Positions 37,131 through 49,244 are shown, counted from the first letter of the stretch. The stretch: DNA of 64,000 nt from Panopea generosa (GCA_029582155.1 CM055898.1:30445745-30509744); one strand, 5' to 3'. Made by a program: numbers and translations. Notes: generated by a model from the sequence alone, not told the origin.

Positions 37131-38316
37131 GGTTTATAATTGGTAATATATAAAAAATAATCTTATAAATAGTTTCGAATGAAGAGTTTTTATTTGCTAC
37201 TTTAAGTACAAATGTATATGTAAATCAGTAAGCAGTTAATGTCCAATTTCATTCCAGCTTGTCGCCAACACTAGCCATGGTATTTAAAGAACTTGTCACT
37301 TTTTGAGGATGCACTTAGCAGCCTTTTCAATATATTGGGTCGCTAATCACCATCAAAATCAATTACACTATCAACTTTTGCATTCTTTTCAAGGGGTCTC
37401 CATGGTGTTAAATATCAGACAAGAATTTTTCATAATTTTGTCACTAAAGAAATTGTTCCCACTAATCAAATTTAACTATGAAATCTTTCCATCTTGGAGT
37501 TTAAGCAGTTTAGCGATGTTGATACGGCTTTTTCACTGACAAACAATATGAGGTGATCTCCTTGATTTAAGGTAATGATTGCTCCAGTAAGGTCAGTGGA
37601 ATTGCAAAGCATGATCTTTAAAATCCATTGTTATTGTATGGACTAATCTCTCGCCCGAGGTCAACAGGTGAGTTATGCCTCAGCGGGTGTTAGATACGGA
37701 CCACCCTCGCCCATTTCCTGTTTTAGAGTAGAATCTGCTACCAACTGTATTCTAATTCAAAAAAATATTAATTGTGCTTTGGTGATGGGCGTTCATTCAT
37801 ATTGCCACATGAATTGATGTTCAAACCGTGGAGCTAACATTTGTTAAATTATTTTTTTTAAAAGATTTGTATGCAATTATTTAACTGCTGTAGTTTTTTT
37901 TTAATCGATACGATGTTGATAATGTTATAATTATCTTTCTCAGTTGTATTATTAACAATTACGAAAAATCTCTTAATGCAGTTGCCAGTGTTGGTTTCCA
38001 TTGTAAGACATAACATCATGACATTCAGATAGAAGCAAGTTCAAGCTGTTGACAGCTCAGTTTGTTGTGTATTAAACCAGGTGATCTTTGAGAAGAAGGG
38101 AAGGTCACAAAAAAAGTCATTGACACCTCATAATAAATTATGAATACATTTCCCAGAATCCCAGGTGGCATCACAAAATTTGCTGATTGGTCATAGCATT
38201 TTAAACAGATGCTTTATTTTTGTATCGCTAGCTGATGATAAATGATGGTGCTGATGGCTTCTCTTGGGTGAAAAGAGGTTAACTAACAACAGTGTTTTAT
38301 GATAATTTTAAAAATA
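37131..38316. other. Spacer without supported features
   Basis: A good donor word CAACAG|GTGAGT at 37670 has no acceptor or open frame behind it. Nothing else seen. Confidence 0.45.
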
Positions 38317-38497
38317 GTCGCACCTGTCCTAAGCAGCCAGTCAAGGGAAGGAGCAAAAGTGACCTTTCAAGACAGGTTGTTGCTTAAAACAGGTGAATTT
38401 GCTCTGAAAACATGGAAATGGGAAATAGCAAATATGTCTGCTTAAGACAAGTGGCTGCTTAACAGAGGTGATCGCTGACACAGGTTTGACTGTAGTT
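38317..38497 (-). mobile_element. MITE-like element H, copy 2
   Basis: Reverse complement starts CTACAGTCAAACCTGTGTCA, then 'cctctgttaagcagcc', and ends near 'ttaggacaggtgcg'. Same body as copies at 590 and 54630. Confidence 0.6.
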
Positions 38498-39711
38498 ATA
38501 ATAATACATTATTAAGTATGTGTAATTAATGTTGAATTATGGGGAATTTGAATGAAACATTAATGGTTGTTTCTTTAAAAATTTGATATGCATAAGGTAG
38601 GAAGAATGTATTTAACTGTATTATTTACATTTCTAATGCAATAGTTCTGAATGAACTATATAGATTAACTGCATTTCATTTCCCAATGAAAAAACCTTTG
38701 CAGCTGGGTGGGGCTAGAAAGGATCAGTTTGCATTTCATTGGTTGCATTATCTGGTTTTTCTGTTGCTACGTCACGTTTTGTCATGAGTTTCATGTGATG
38801 TTTGCAGCATAAAAATGCGTGCGCTCATTCAGTGCATTGACAATGTGGCTGTTCCAATTATGACATGGGCTTTGCTGTTTAATGCATGTAATTTGACTTT
38901 TTAATATCAAAATGGCAAAATAACATAAAAGCTTCTTCATCTTATAATATAAACAGTTGAAAAAATATAACGTAAAATAAGAACTAACAGCATCATCCTG
39001 AGTCTAGTTTCACGGTATCGAGAAACCTTTTGGGCTCAATAAACATTAAACTAACCTAATTTTTTTCAACATCCCATAAAAACTCAAAATTGTGCTTTAA
39101 CTCCCAAAAGCAACATTAAAATGTACTTAGAAATAGTTTTCAGCCATCTTTAATTTTTATATAAAAAAAATATCTGTGAGATAGTAAGGAGCCCTTAGAG
39201 TCCCAGAATGCAATGCAATGGTCCATTATTTAGGGGATAAACCCATTACATCTTGTCTGACATATGAAAAGTGGTTGGGGATTAGGGGACATAGTTCGAC
39301 CATATTGCCCTTAAACCATGGTAACAGCAATTTGTAAATGTTTTACCAACAAAGTTTGTAACACTTTATAACATAAAACCCAAGTAGGGATTCTGGGGTC
39401 AGGATGAGCTCAAAGGTCATTCAGTCACTGAACTTCAACTAAAAATCTAAAATTTTGAAATTTTGAAAAAAAAAAGAAGTTTATTTTATTTCAAGAAAAG
39501 TGTTAAAAAATAGATGATTGTTTAGCCAAAGCCTATGACCGTATGTTGTATTGTATGGTGTTAAAGCACTTATTTTTGGTCATAATTAAATAAAAAATAA
39601 TTTTCCAGCTTCATTGACATGAAGGTTCATTGAAGGTTCAGTTATAGTTTTCACATAAACACAAGTTTTTGAGTACCAACTGTTACTGTTGGTAAGTCAC
39701 TCCTCCATTTT
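38498..39711. other. Spacer with a faint SINE C tail
   Basis: The words 'tgttgtattgtatggtgtta' at about 39544 match the reverse of the SINE C 3' end. No coding frame. Confidence 0.4.
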
Positions 39712-40696
39712 GCATTGTCCATCACATGACATATTGCCCATCACATGACATATTGTCCATCACATGACATATTGTTCATCACATGAGATAGTGTCCATCA
39801 CATGACATATTTTTCATCATATGAGATAGTGTCCATCCCATGACATAATGTCCATCACATGACATATTGTTCATCATATGAGATAGTGTCCATCACATGA
39901 CATAGTGTCCATTACATGACATATTGTTCATCACATGAGATAGTGTCCATCACATGACATAGTGTCCATCACATGACATATTGTTCATCATATGAGATAT
40001 TGTCCATTACATGATATATTGTCCATCACATGAGATATTGTACATCACATGGCATATTCACAGTCCATGACATGACATATTGTCCACCACATGATATATT
40101 GTCCATCACTTGAGATATTGTCAATCACATGAGATATTGTCAATCACATGAGATATTGTCCATCATACAGCATATTCACAGTCCATCACATGACATATTA
40201 TGCATCACATGAGATATGGTCCATCACATGGCATATTCACAGTCCATCACATTACATATTGTCCATCACATGACATATTTACAGTCCATCACATGACATA
40301 TTGTCCATCACATGAGATATGATCCATCACATGGCATATTCACAGTCCATCATATTACATATTGTCCATCACATGAGACATTGTCCATCACATGGCATAT
40401 TCACAGTCCATCACATTACATATTGTCCATCACATGACATATTCACAGTCCATCACATGAGACATTGTCCATCACATGGCATATTCACAGTCCATCACAT
40501 GACATATTGTCCACCACATGACATATTGTCCATCACTTGAGATATTGTCAATCACATGAGATATTGTCCATCATACAGCATATTCAAAGTCCATCACATT
40601 ACATATTGTCCATCACATGACATATTCACAGTCCATCATATGATACATTGTCCATTTTCACAGTCCATCACATGACATATTGTCCATCGTATGATA
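39712..40696 (+). repeat. Minisatellite TR11, unit 19 bp
   Basis: About 50 copies of ATCACATGACATATTGTCC. A longer variant with 'atattcacagtcc' is interspersed from 40050. The 73-residue plus frame inside is repeat translation. Confidence 0.95.
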
Positions 40697-40929
40697 TAAA
40701 ACATTATGCATTCCATAGCCTACCCACAGAGCACTCTAACAGTTAAACAAGTATAGAAGATTAATTCATTATGACCAAGTTGTGTAAGATTATGTCTGAT
40801 GATCATACCTCATAAAGTTTCAATCCAACAAATGATTCCAAGTGAGAAAGGTCACAGAAGGACTGTGAGTGAATTGCTAATATTTACTTATAAAAGTCAT
40901 GCATATGGGTTGGGGGTCTTTCTCAACAA
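40697..40929. other. Short spacer
   Basis: Nothing supported; part may be diverged SINE D body. Confidence 0.35.
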
Positions 40930-41020
40930 AGAGTCTGAGTTGACCTGGACCGAAACCCACAAGCCGAGTTGGGAGGTGTCTTGAGATAATGTCTTAGACT
41001 ACTCAACAATGGAGAACCTT
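40930..41020 (-). mobile_element. SINE family D, copy 6, head
   Basis: Reverse complement has AGGTTCTCCATTGTTGAGTA, 'gtctaagacattatctcaag' and a degenerate B box GTGGGTTTCGGTCC. Confidence 0.5.
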
Positions 41021-42142
41021 TAAATTCATGGAAGTTCAAGTGAAAAAATAAACATGTTTCATTATAAAGTAATTATATTTTCCATTAAAAACAGTTTTAT
41101 CAATGTTACATGAAAATGGTTTTAGCTGAACTTTAGTTTAATGTCTTACTTTACATAAAGTTGTTGTTTTTTAGCATGCTTTTATTATGTCATAACCAAC
41201 AGCTGTAGTCAAATAAGCCTGATTTATTTATTATACCGGGGTTAAATTTAATAATGTATTCAAAACGTTAAACTAGGCGAATATGAAAAAAAAAAAGAAA
41301 TCTGTTTTTAATTTTTTTATTATCTTAGTTTAAAATAATTTAAGTCAAACGACTTTAGATGTTAATTTTTATGCACATTTCTTTTATTCTTGTCTGAATT
41401 TTGAAATTTCAGTCCAAAATAAATTTGAAAAAATACTGTTTTTTGGGGGTTTTTTTGCACGTTTGGTTGCCATGACACTTTATGCCATATAAGCTGTTGA
41501 TTCATACATAGCTGGTTAAGAACTTAAACAGGAACATCTGTTGCAGTGTCTTTTTTCACCTCAAATTGTACACCTCGTATATTTTTACATCGTAAATGTT
41601 TCCTTTGCAGCCTGATTCACTTGATGATCTGTAAGGAATTTTGACTGTTGCATGTTTATACAATATAAAGCAGAAATCAGATCCTTAATGACTGTAGGTA
41701 GGGAATAAAGGAATAATAGTTGTGGTACACTTCCTGTATATAAGGGTATTCATGACCCGTCTGTCGCGTGACCCCTCACCCTGCCACCCTGACACTTTAT
41801 TGTCACCCACTCTTTACGATCGTTAAACAACATTTATTGGTGTTGCCCTAACGGTTTCATTAGTTTTTATGGAATACTGAATCAGTACAATAGCGGGTGC
41901 ATGGAACATTACTTGCCGTATTCAAATGAACTTTGATACATTGTAGGATATAATTATGTATATTTTAGTTTTTATTGGATAAGTCACTGTCACATTCAGA
42001 AATAAGATTGTTTAGCGAAGAGTGACAGCGAAATCACAGGCATATATGATGTTTATATATTACGTGTATTATGAATGAAGTAATCATGCACAGTTGACAT
42101 GACAACACGCTTTGATAATATTGAATTTTTTTATTTTACATT
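41021..42142. other. AT-rich spacer
   Basis: An acceptor-like cctttgcag| at 41602-41610 is followed by seven codons and TAA; no partner exon. Nothing else seen. Confidence 0.4.
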
Positions 42143-42279
42143 GATTGTGAAACAAGTTCTTACAACTTAGACAAATCACGCTTGAAGTATTCCTGGATAG
42201 AACACGTATATAAGCATATATGGATAAAGTGTTTTGCTCAGGGACACCACACATAGCCAGGGTAGACTATCGAGACCAC
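42143..42279 (-). mobile_element. SINE family F, copy 2
   Basis: Shares 'gaaacaagttcttacaactt', 'tatataagcatatatggata' and 'gctcagggacaccac' with copies at 30279 and 8001. Head mostly lost. Confidence 0.6.
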
Positions 42280-42401
42280 AATTAACCACCAAAGAACTAG
42301 TTGCATATAACCTGGTTTATTACATATATTAATATAGATCCAAATTTTGCCTTTTACAGTTGAATCTCTGTTATGATTCATCACCTACTTTCAGATGAAT
42401 T

Positions 42402-42669
42402 AAAAGTCCTAATTCGAATCCCCGCCCAGCAACAGTCTCTGTGACGATTGATATACGACATTATGTCTCGTTATCATTCATCTCACCGCTGATTCAGGTG
42501 GGAAAGTTGTCAGTTACTTGCAAAGAAAGGGTGTGCTTGAGTACTGGTTAACCTTTCAGTATCCCAGGAAATAGTGGTTAGGTTAACTGATTGTCTGTTA
42601 GCCCTTGATGGCATAAAAATGACGCTAAATATTCAATCAACCTATCAATCAATCATAAAAGTCCTAATT
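42402..42669 (+). mobile_element. SINE family A, copy 6, 5'-truncated, with 13-bp target-site duplication
   Basis: Body 42415-42656 starts in the B box (CGAATCCCC) and runs to 'atgacgctaaatattcaatc' with an AATC tail. It is bounded by identical AAAAGTCCTAATT at 42402-42414 and 42657-42669. Confidence 0.92.
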
Positions 42670-43033
42670 TGCTCCAAAAGTCAGTCTGTTTTCCATTTTC
42701 AAAGTAACATGGTTTTAGTGTGCATTGATTATATCCTGATAATCTACAATTATAACTAATACAGACTTGACAAAAAGTTATATTTTTATGTCCTGCAGGT
42801 AGATATCATTTCTGGATATTTATACATTTGTAATTGCTCTTCAGTCCATAAATTATTAGAAAAAGAGCTTTTTACAACAAGGTCTTCACATGTTGAAAGG
42901 CTAGATTGATACAGTTTTTAGCAACAAAATATATACAAAATATATATACAGTGTATATATTTTTTTTCTACTTTTGGATTGAATCATCTTTATAGCCTAT
43001 GTGCTGTTGCTTTGTATGATGTTCTGTGGTGGT

Positions 43034-43039
43034 TTTATT
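43034..43039 (-). terminator. AATAAA polyadenylation hexamer after exon 4
   Basis: Reads AATAAA on the minus strand, about 230 nt downstream of the TAA at 43268. It is the first canonical hexamer I found past the stop. In AT-rich DNA this motif is frequent, so position is the only support. Confidence 0.3.
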
Positions 43040-43080
43040 ACCAGGAATACTATAATTGCAGTACAGGATCAGAAAAATAT

Positions 43081-43152
43081 AAGGCCAGTCTGGGACTCAA
43101 ACCATCTACCTTTCAATGACTGGGCATGTGCTCTACCCAATGTGGTAGATGG
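43081..43152 (-). mobile_element. tRNA-like SINE head in the 3' flank of the gene
   Basis: Reverse complement: TACCACATTGGGTAGAGCAC and B box GATGGTTTGAGTCCC. No body assigned. Not a tRNA: the acceptor stem does not pair. Confidence 0.5.
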
Positions 43153-43267
43153 GCTGGTGATGTGATACTCTCTTGACGTACACACTTTGATAATATTCTG
43201 ACCAGTTCATTCCTATCAGATTGTTGAGGTTTTACGCCGGAGCAATATGAAGAATGCTGAAGAGGCA

Positions 43268-43406
43268 TTATGTATTACTGCTGTCCGTTCGTTTGTTTGA
43301 CGGTTCATCAGTCTGAGGTAAAATATTGTATTCTGATCCATCATTGGTGAATACGACCCCTGGTTTCTGATCAATATCCAGGACATTTGTTTCAACAAAC
43401 ACATTT
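43268..43406 (-). CDS. Exon 4 (terminal, stop TAA) of the unrecognised four-exon gene
   Basis: Terminal exon: one base, 45 codons and TAA. The acceptor is ...ttaaactag|A. It reads R-NVFVETNVLDIDQKPG, then VVFTNDGSEYNILPQ and a polar Asp/Ser/Asn/Thr-rich end, consistent with a disordered C-terminal tail. Intron 3 is only 146 bp. Its one-base entry completes the AG left by exon 3. With the other exons the coding total is 582 nt, exactly divisible by 3. A polyadenylation hexamer lies about 230 nt past the stop. A shorter open frame in another register overlaps it but has no matching splice phase. Confidence 0.42.
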
Positions 43407-43552
43407 CTAGTTTAAGGCATGTAGTAAAGTTGCTTAGGAGGAGGATGAACTCCAGGACTTTTTGTCATAAATCATATTACTTTCTGAGGTTGCTATAATT
43501 TACATCTGTTGAACAGGATGTTTAACACCTTGCAGCATTTTAACGTAATTAC

Positions 43553-43663
43553 CTATCTAGACTGCAGAGTGTCACCTTCCTCCCCAGCCTGGCTGCCTGT
43601 ACGCGCAGCTGCAGATGACGGTTCTGTCTTCCAATCATCTCGATTATCTGCTTCAACAAAGAC
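43553..43663 (-). CDS. Exon 3, coiled-coil-like, of the unrecognised four-exon gene
   Basis: A 111-nt exon, phase 2 on both sides, GC-richer than its surroundings and with mostly G or C in third codon positions. It reads Q-SLLKQIIEMIGRQNRHLQ, then LRVQAARLGRKVTLCSLD plus AG, an amphipathic and probably coiled-coil helix. The donor TAG|GTAATT is moderate. The acceptor ...gttaataag|G is weak, and a much better acceptor (cctttccgcacag) lies 28 bp upstream; from exon 2 that site would give only a short tail ending after six residues. A second minus frame is also open here (see findings), so this exon is less certain than exons 1 and 2. Intron 2 before it is about 11.6 kb and full of SINEs and minisatellite. 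Confidence 0.42.
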   Translation of the reverse strand, partial: VFVEADNRDDWKTEPSSAAARTGSQAGEEGDTLQSR

Positions 43664-43782
43664 CTTATTAACATAAACTTTTAATTCTGATTCTGTGCGG
43701 AAAGGTGCATCTTTGAAAGTTCAGAAAGGTGAAATGATACACCAATTGATTTCCGTCAATAATGCGAGATCAGAGGAACCAG
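43588..43782 (+). other. Exon-like island with strong splice sites, non-coding in all frames
   Basis: On the plus strand, acceptor accttcctccccag| and donor GAACCAG|GTGAGT are both near consensus and enclose 195 nt. Every plus frame has a stop; one frame has a single TAA in 65 codons. It is antisense to exon 3 of the minus-strand gene. It could be an untranslated exon, a decayed exon or chance. Confidence 0.2.
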
Positions 43783-46199
43783 GTGAGTTTCTCAGCCTAT
43801 CGGATGAAATCCGTGTGGACAGTTAGATTGGGCGGTCAGTGGTACAGAATACTTTTACGCTGACCTATAGGAAGTCTCATGCCGGGTGGTGACGGAATGT
43901 CAATGGAGTGGAATACACCCAAAACCATGTCAGTAATCTTAATGAAATTAGAAACGCTTAATTTTGTCGGAATGTGTAATTTGTATTTCCCCGTATAGAG
44001 AGGGTGGCATTGGGTATAATTATGGTCTGGGTGCATAAACACAACACGATGATAACTTGTTAACAAGCATGCCATCTCTGAAGCCCTCGCCTCGTTATTG
44101 CAATACCTGAAAGTAAGGGTCAGCATCATGTTGAATAGATTCGGAAGGAAGTCATTAAATTTTACGCACAAAAAAAACTTTTCATTATGTTGAGTCTGAG
44201 GTGTCGTCAGTGTAAAGGTTTTCTCTTTATTCCATTTGGACAATGTTTTTGTTACAAAGGCTACGTTACCGTGAATTTACAGTTACTACGAGCCATATAT
44301 TAGCCCTAACTGTTGAATTGAAATTTTTTATTCATGATGTGAAGAATTTTAAATTTCAATCCATCAAATGTTACCGGACACTTGTTTGGATCAGTGAGAA
44401 AATATTTCAACTTTGAAACATTAGACAATAATGTTGAAAGTGGCATCAATTTTGTTGCAACTTAATTATCTGACCATTGACCTTCAGGGTCATTTGCATG
44501 AAGCTGTTCTGGTGATTGTTCTGTTACAAAAGCATACCCTTTGAACTTGAGGTTACCGAATGAAAGAGAAGACTTGGTTATCATTTCTATGTTTCATTTG
44601 ACCCTTTTTTGAAAGGGTTTAATTCAATTTATTCGCCCTGCTTTGTAATGAATATTGTTAAAAATATTTTACAGTTTATGATGGAATGATTATTTAATTG
44701 GTATTTTAAATAATGTTCAGTCCACCTGTTCAAGTTGTAGGAATCGGAATTTTTTTTTACAATTTTACAAGGCAATTTTAAGGTCGGGGGACAATTGCAG
44801 GGTCCAACAATGTTTCCCTTGACATGAAGAGACTTTTATCAAAATTGACCCTTGTTGATGCGGTCACGGAAAGAGCCAACTGTTGTTCTCATATAGGCAT
44901 TCGAGTAATAACCCCAATGGGAGTTGGAATTTTGGTCCAAGGGAATTTATTATTCAGATTTTACTTGTTATTAATTTTTAATCAGTTTTTTTTTGTACCA
45001 GAAACAGGTGTTTTCTTATAAATATTTTTCAAACAATCTTTGTTTGAGGTCAGTAACTTGAAAAATAACATTGCACATAAACATGTATTAAGAAGTCCTT
45101 GATTAAATGATAAATACTTAAACAATAAAATTGTTTAAAATGATTTATTGATATTTTGCCCTTATTTCAAGGTTTCATTGGTTACCAAATTCATTATATA
45201 ACCATTTTTTGCAATTCTTTTAAAGATATCTTAATTGGTATTTTTTTAATTGCATACGGTAATTACAAATTCAAATATTTGAATATTTTCTGTATTTCAA
45301 CACATAATTCCCATGCCAAGAGCTATTTACAAGTTGCGTTAAAATGTTATGTAATTTTTTTTTTTTTAAAAATGCATGCGGTTAAAGGCATCTACAAACA
45401 AGTACCGGTATTGTGTATGGATAATTTGTTTGATCTTTGGTCGTTTGGTAAGATTAAGATAGGATAACTGTAAAAATATAAAAATAATGTTTTGTCTTTG
45501 GACAATTACAAAAGATGTTTTACATTTAATTACCATGGAGCTGCTATTAGTAATTAACTGATTATATTCACCAAATATTTATTCCTTTTAAATATGGTAG
45601 ATTTAAAAAGCAAGTAGCATGTGGCAGTGTTGTAGATAATCTCGAATTTCTCCCTAACCCGTCATGTGTCATCCGCGGCCCTTTGTGATGGTGGTTCGAT
45701 AGCTTCGCCTTTTATTACGAGAATAATTCTATCAATTTGTCAAAGTCCATTTATCTTTCACCGATTTCTGCTCCAAAGTCACATCGTTGTGGATGTTTGG
45801 GTTTAAATAGAGATAACCTATAGGAAACTCTAGGTCTGAATGTGATCAAGTGCATCTAACATACACGTCCGACAGTGCAAGACGTGTAGGATGACCCAGC
45901 TTTGTTCCGTCAATGCAAAATCGGTGTCCCTGTTGCCTATGTTTTGGTATTTAATGGCCATTGAAAAAAAAAATCTGCTTGTTTGGATGGGTATTTTTAT
46001 GTGAAGCTTTAACAATCAATTACCATGACAATACAGAAGTACTTAATCCACCCCTCTTATTTCTGCGTGTACGGGGCCAAGGGGAGAGATGGGACCTCGA
46101 TCAAGGTTTGTGTACTATACAAGTGGCCGTGAACTGAACAATAAGTAGTTGTGTTTTCTCATTGATAATGATATTACTTTGTCCTGCATTTCGTCTTGT
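43783..46199. other. Intron 2 sequence without supported features
   Basis: Open frames at 43836-44243 (minus) and 44824-45467 (plus) are unsupported by splice sites or codon bias. AT-rich, no repeat family recognised. Confidence 0.4.
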
Positions 46200-46500
46200 T
46201 TGGTCAATAGCATATTGAGGTATTTGTAGTTGCTTTTCTTGGTTTTTCTGTTGGCATTTGTCTTTGGCTGGTCAATTCTTCGAGAATTTGGTTTTTGTGA
46301 CAATGGTATTTGTTTTTCGCTAAATACCTGTTTTCTTGGCATGTATTTTTGTTTTTCTTCAGTATCATTTTTCTTAATTTTTTGTTTGGTCAGTGGCATT
46401 TTTCTAGGCATTTGTTATTGTTTGGTTAACCACAAATTTCTTTGAACATGTTTTTGTTTGGTCAATGGCAATTTTTTTGGCATTGTTTCTGTTTGATGTT
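46200..46500 (+). repeat. Very degenerate tandem repeat, about 25-45 bp
   Basis: Words 'tttgtttggtcaatggca' and 'ttttggcattt' recur six or more times with no fixed spacing. The open frames on both strands here follow from it. Confidence 0.5.
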
Positions 46501-46526
46501 TGTTTATGTTTGATGACAGACATCAC

Positions 46527-46830
46527 AGCATGGTCTAGTGGAAATGCATCCGCCTTGCTTCTAGGTCATGGGTTTTATCCCAAGTCAGGTCATACCAAAG
46601 ACTTGACAAATGGTACTGGAAGCTTCCACGATTGGCGCTCAGCAATTGGAGGATAGTTCTAGGGCTGTTCGACTCAGTGTCGGTATAATGTGACTGGGTG
46701 GGGTATCATACCATGTGTCTGCCGCATGATTACTCCAGTGTGGCAGTGCTCAGACTACTGTCCCAAGTAGACACCATGGCATTATCAAATTGAACAATTG
46801 TTGAAAGCAACACTAAATACCATACAACAA
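46527..46830 (+). mobile_element. SINE family C, copy 3, full length
   Basis: Head cagcatggtctagtggaaat, B box ATGGGTTTTATCCC, body 'gtcataccaaagacttgaca' and 'ggggtatcataccatgtgtc', end 'cactaaataccatacaacaa'. Lies in intron 2. Confidence 0.82.
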
Positions 46831-47454
46831 ATTTCAAGCCAACCGCCATTCTATACTAGAAAGTTCATTCTCAAGTTTTTTTTGTAGGGGTAAACAATTT
46901 TTTTTTAATCCAACATTTACCCAAGTTGAAAACAAAATGTAATATTATACCATTGCATGAGCATAGTCATTTTCTTTCCTCCTTTATTAAAGAGTCATAC
47001 CTGGTGAGATCCTGTAATATCCTTTCAGTTCGCATTTAAAATGAATTGTAATGAGTCAATTGAGTCGTCATAGATTGCACTAATTGCCTCAAATGGTGTA
47101 CATCAGATATATTCCTTTTTCTCTCGAGTCACATGACATATATGTTGACTAGCTAATGTGTTTGTTACACGCAGTGTGTCAAAAAGGAAAAACAGTTTTG
47201 TCACAACTGCCTCCTGTTTAGCAGATTTGAGTAATTGATAAATTTCTGTAAAATTCAGAAGTTATGAGAAAGTTGGAAAAATTAAAAATATAGCTGAAAA
47301 TATATCTCATAGTAAGAGAACAATAATCGTATATCAGTTATTAGAGATAACTGCCATAACATTATCTGCCATTGTGGAGACCATAATTATCTCAGATTGA
47401 GATAAAGGCCTAAAAATGATCTCAAATTATACATAATAATCTTTACAGGTTCTT
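46831..47454. other. Intron 2 spacer
   Basis: No frame or repeat seen. Confidence 0.4.
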
Positions 47455-48015
47455 TTATTTAGTCCCTTAAATATATGTAAAAATATCTTTAGATAAATCA
47501 TTATAATCACTTTATTTTATATAAGTAAGGCTGTATAGGAATTAAATCAATATAGTCCCTTAAATATATGCAAGGATATCTGGGAATTCAGTCATTATAG
47601 TCCCATAAAAATATGCAAGGATATTTGGGAATTCAGTCATTATAGTCCCTTAAATATATGCAAGGATATATGGGAATTCAGTCATTATTATAAATCCCTT
47701 AAATATGCAAGGATAACTAGGAATTCAATCATTATAGTCCCTTAAATATATGCAAGGATATATGGGAATTTAGTCATTATAATCCCTTAAATATATGCAA
47801 GGATATCTGGGAATTCAGTCATTATAGTCCCTTAAATATTAGCAATGATATCTGGGAATTCAGTCATTATTATAAATCCCCTTAAATATATGCAAGGATA
47901 TCAGGGAATTCAATCATTATAGTCCCTTAAATATATGCAAGGATATCTGGGAATTCAATCATTATATTTCCTTAAATATATGCAAGGATATCTGGGAATT
48001 CAATCATTATAGTCT
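47455..48015 (+). repeat. Minisatellite TR12, unit 45 bp
   Basis: About 12 copies of TATAGTCCCTTAAATATATG then CAAGGATATCTGGGAATTCAGTCAT. Copies at 47530-48000 are close; the first two are diverged. Confidence 0.93.
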
Positions 48016-48170
48016 CTTAAGATAAAAGTAGTCCCTTAAATAAGATATTTGTGAGCATATCTTGAAATAATTTGTAAGCATATCTTGAAATAAGATAAAA
48101 GTAGTCCCTTAAATAAGATATTTGTAAGCTTTTCTTGAAATAAAATAAATTGCAGTCCCTTGAATAAGAT
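48016..48170 (+). repeat. Second array grown from TR12, unit about 80 bp
   Basis: Three partial copies containing AGTCCCTTAAATAAGATATT and 'gcatatcttgaaataa'. It shares the 'agtcccttaaat' core with the 45-bp unit beside it. Confidence 0.7.
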
Positions 48171-49030
48171 ATTAATGAGCATAATTATCATCACGACAAG
48201 AATATCTCAATTGGGACATTACACATAATTGAAATAAAGTTTAATTGTAATCTACATGTATTATTGTAATTATTATTGTAAAATAGCTCAACTTGTATTT
48301 AATATGATATTTTAATATTCCTTCATGGATAAAGGCATTCATAATGTTTAAACATTATGGGGACTAAATAAATTTTAAATAACATTCTTTGACTGGTTTA
48401 TCTGTCAGTTTGATGGACCATTATTTATCCCCTACAACTGGTTTGTACTAAGTTTGTCTTCCCTTTTTCTCTCCGTCTTCCATTTTAATTCTAGTATCTA
48501 CTTTCTTGTACTTTGTTGATATTTTTTTTATTAAAAAAGAAGACATAAAACCTAAGCGTGCATTAAGGGGAGTTCGTTCATTGCTCATTGAGTAACCAAG
48601 TAGAAAATTTTCATTCAGTTTTCACTCTCTTAAAACAGCTATAGGAGTATCTGTTACCTACTAAAGCCTGAGAGATAGTACTTTGGGAGTGACATATCCC
48701 ATGTTTTGTTTCAAGCGGCTCATCCCTTTGGTTTACGCACATCAGCCCCTTTTCAAACTTAATGATCCGTATAATTTTTTAAAGGGATCCTTTCTCATTA
48801 TGTGATAATTTGCTGAGCGTGCCCATTTGAAATCCAATCATTCTTTCATAGCACTTTGGAAATTTAACAAGAAAGAAAAAATTATTAAAGGATAGGAGAT
48901 AATAAAAATAAAAAAGAATTGAAAAAATATGAGATTGCCATGGATCTTAGTTTGTAACATCATGGCAAGTGCGTTATTTTATATCGAGTAAAATAAATAG
49001 TGGTCCACAGCCATTTTACAAACATCATGC
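48171..49030. other. Intron 2 spacer
   Basis: No frame or repeat seen. Confidence 0.4.
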
Positions 49031-49244
49031 GTCTCTGTGATGATACATTATGAACTTTGTTCTGCAGCCATGAGTCTCCTACCTACAAATATGTGGGGAA
49101 GTAGTCAGTGACTAGCAGAGATGAAATGTGCCTAGTACTGGCTATAACTGCCTAGCAGCTTCCAGGGAGGAGACTTATACGGCTGATTGCAGTTAAATAA
49201 CTGAAATAATGTTGAAAAAAGGGGGGAAAAACATACAAACAAAC
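49031..49244 (+). mobile_element. SINE family B, copy 3, head lost
   Basis: Begins at 'gtctctgtgatgat', the word that starts the B body, then 'gtggggaagtagtcagtgac', 'ataatgttgaaaa' and an ACAAAC tail. Confidence 0.7.

Noticed and set aside
41611-41634. Acceptor cctttgcag followed by a seven-codon tail and TAA
   Set aside because: Too short to support and no upstream exon found.
44824-45021. 65-residue plus frame with a protein-like start
   Set aside because: No splice sites or family resemblance and the second half is T-run-derived; on the opposite strand of intron 2.
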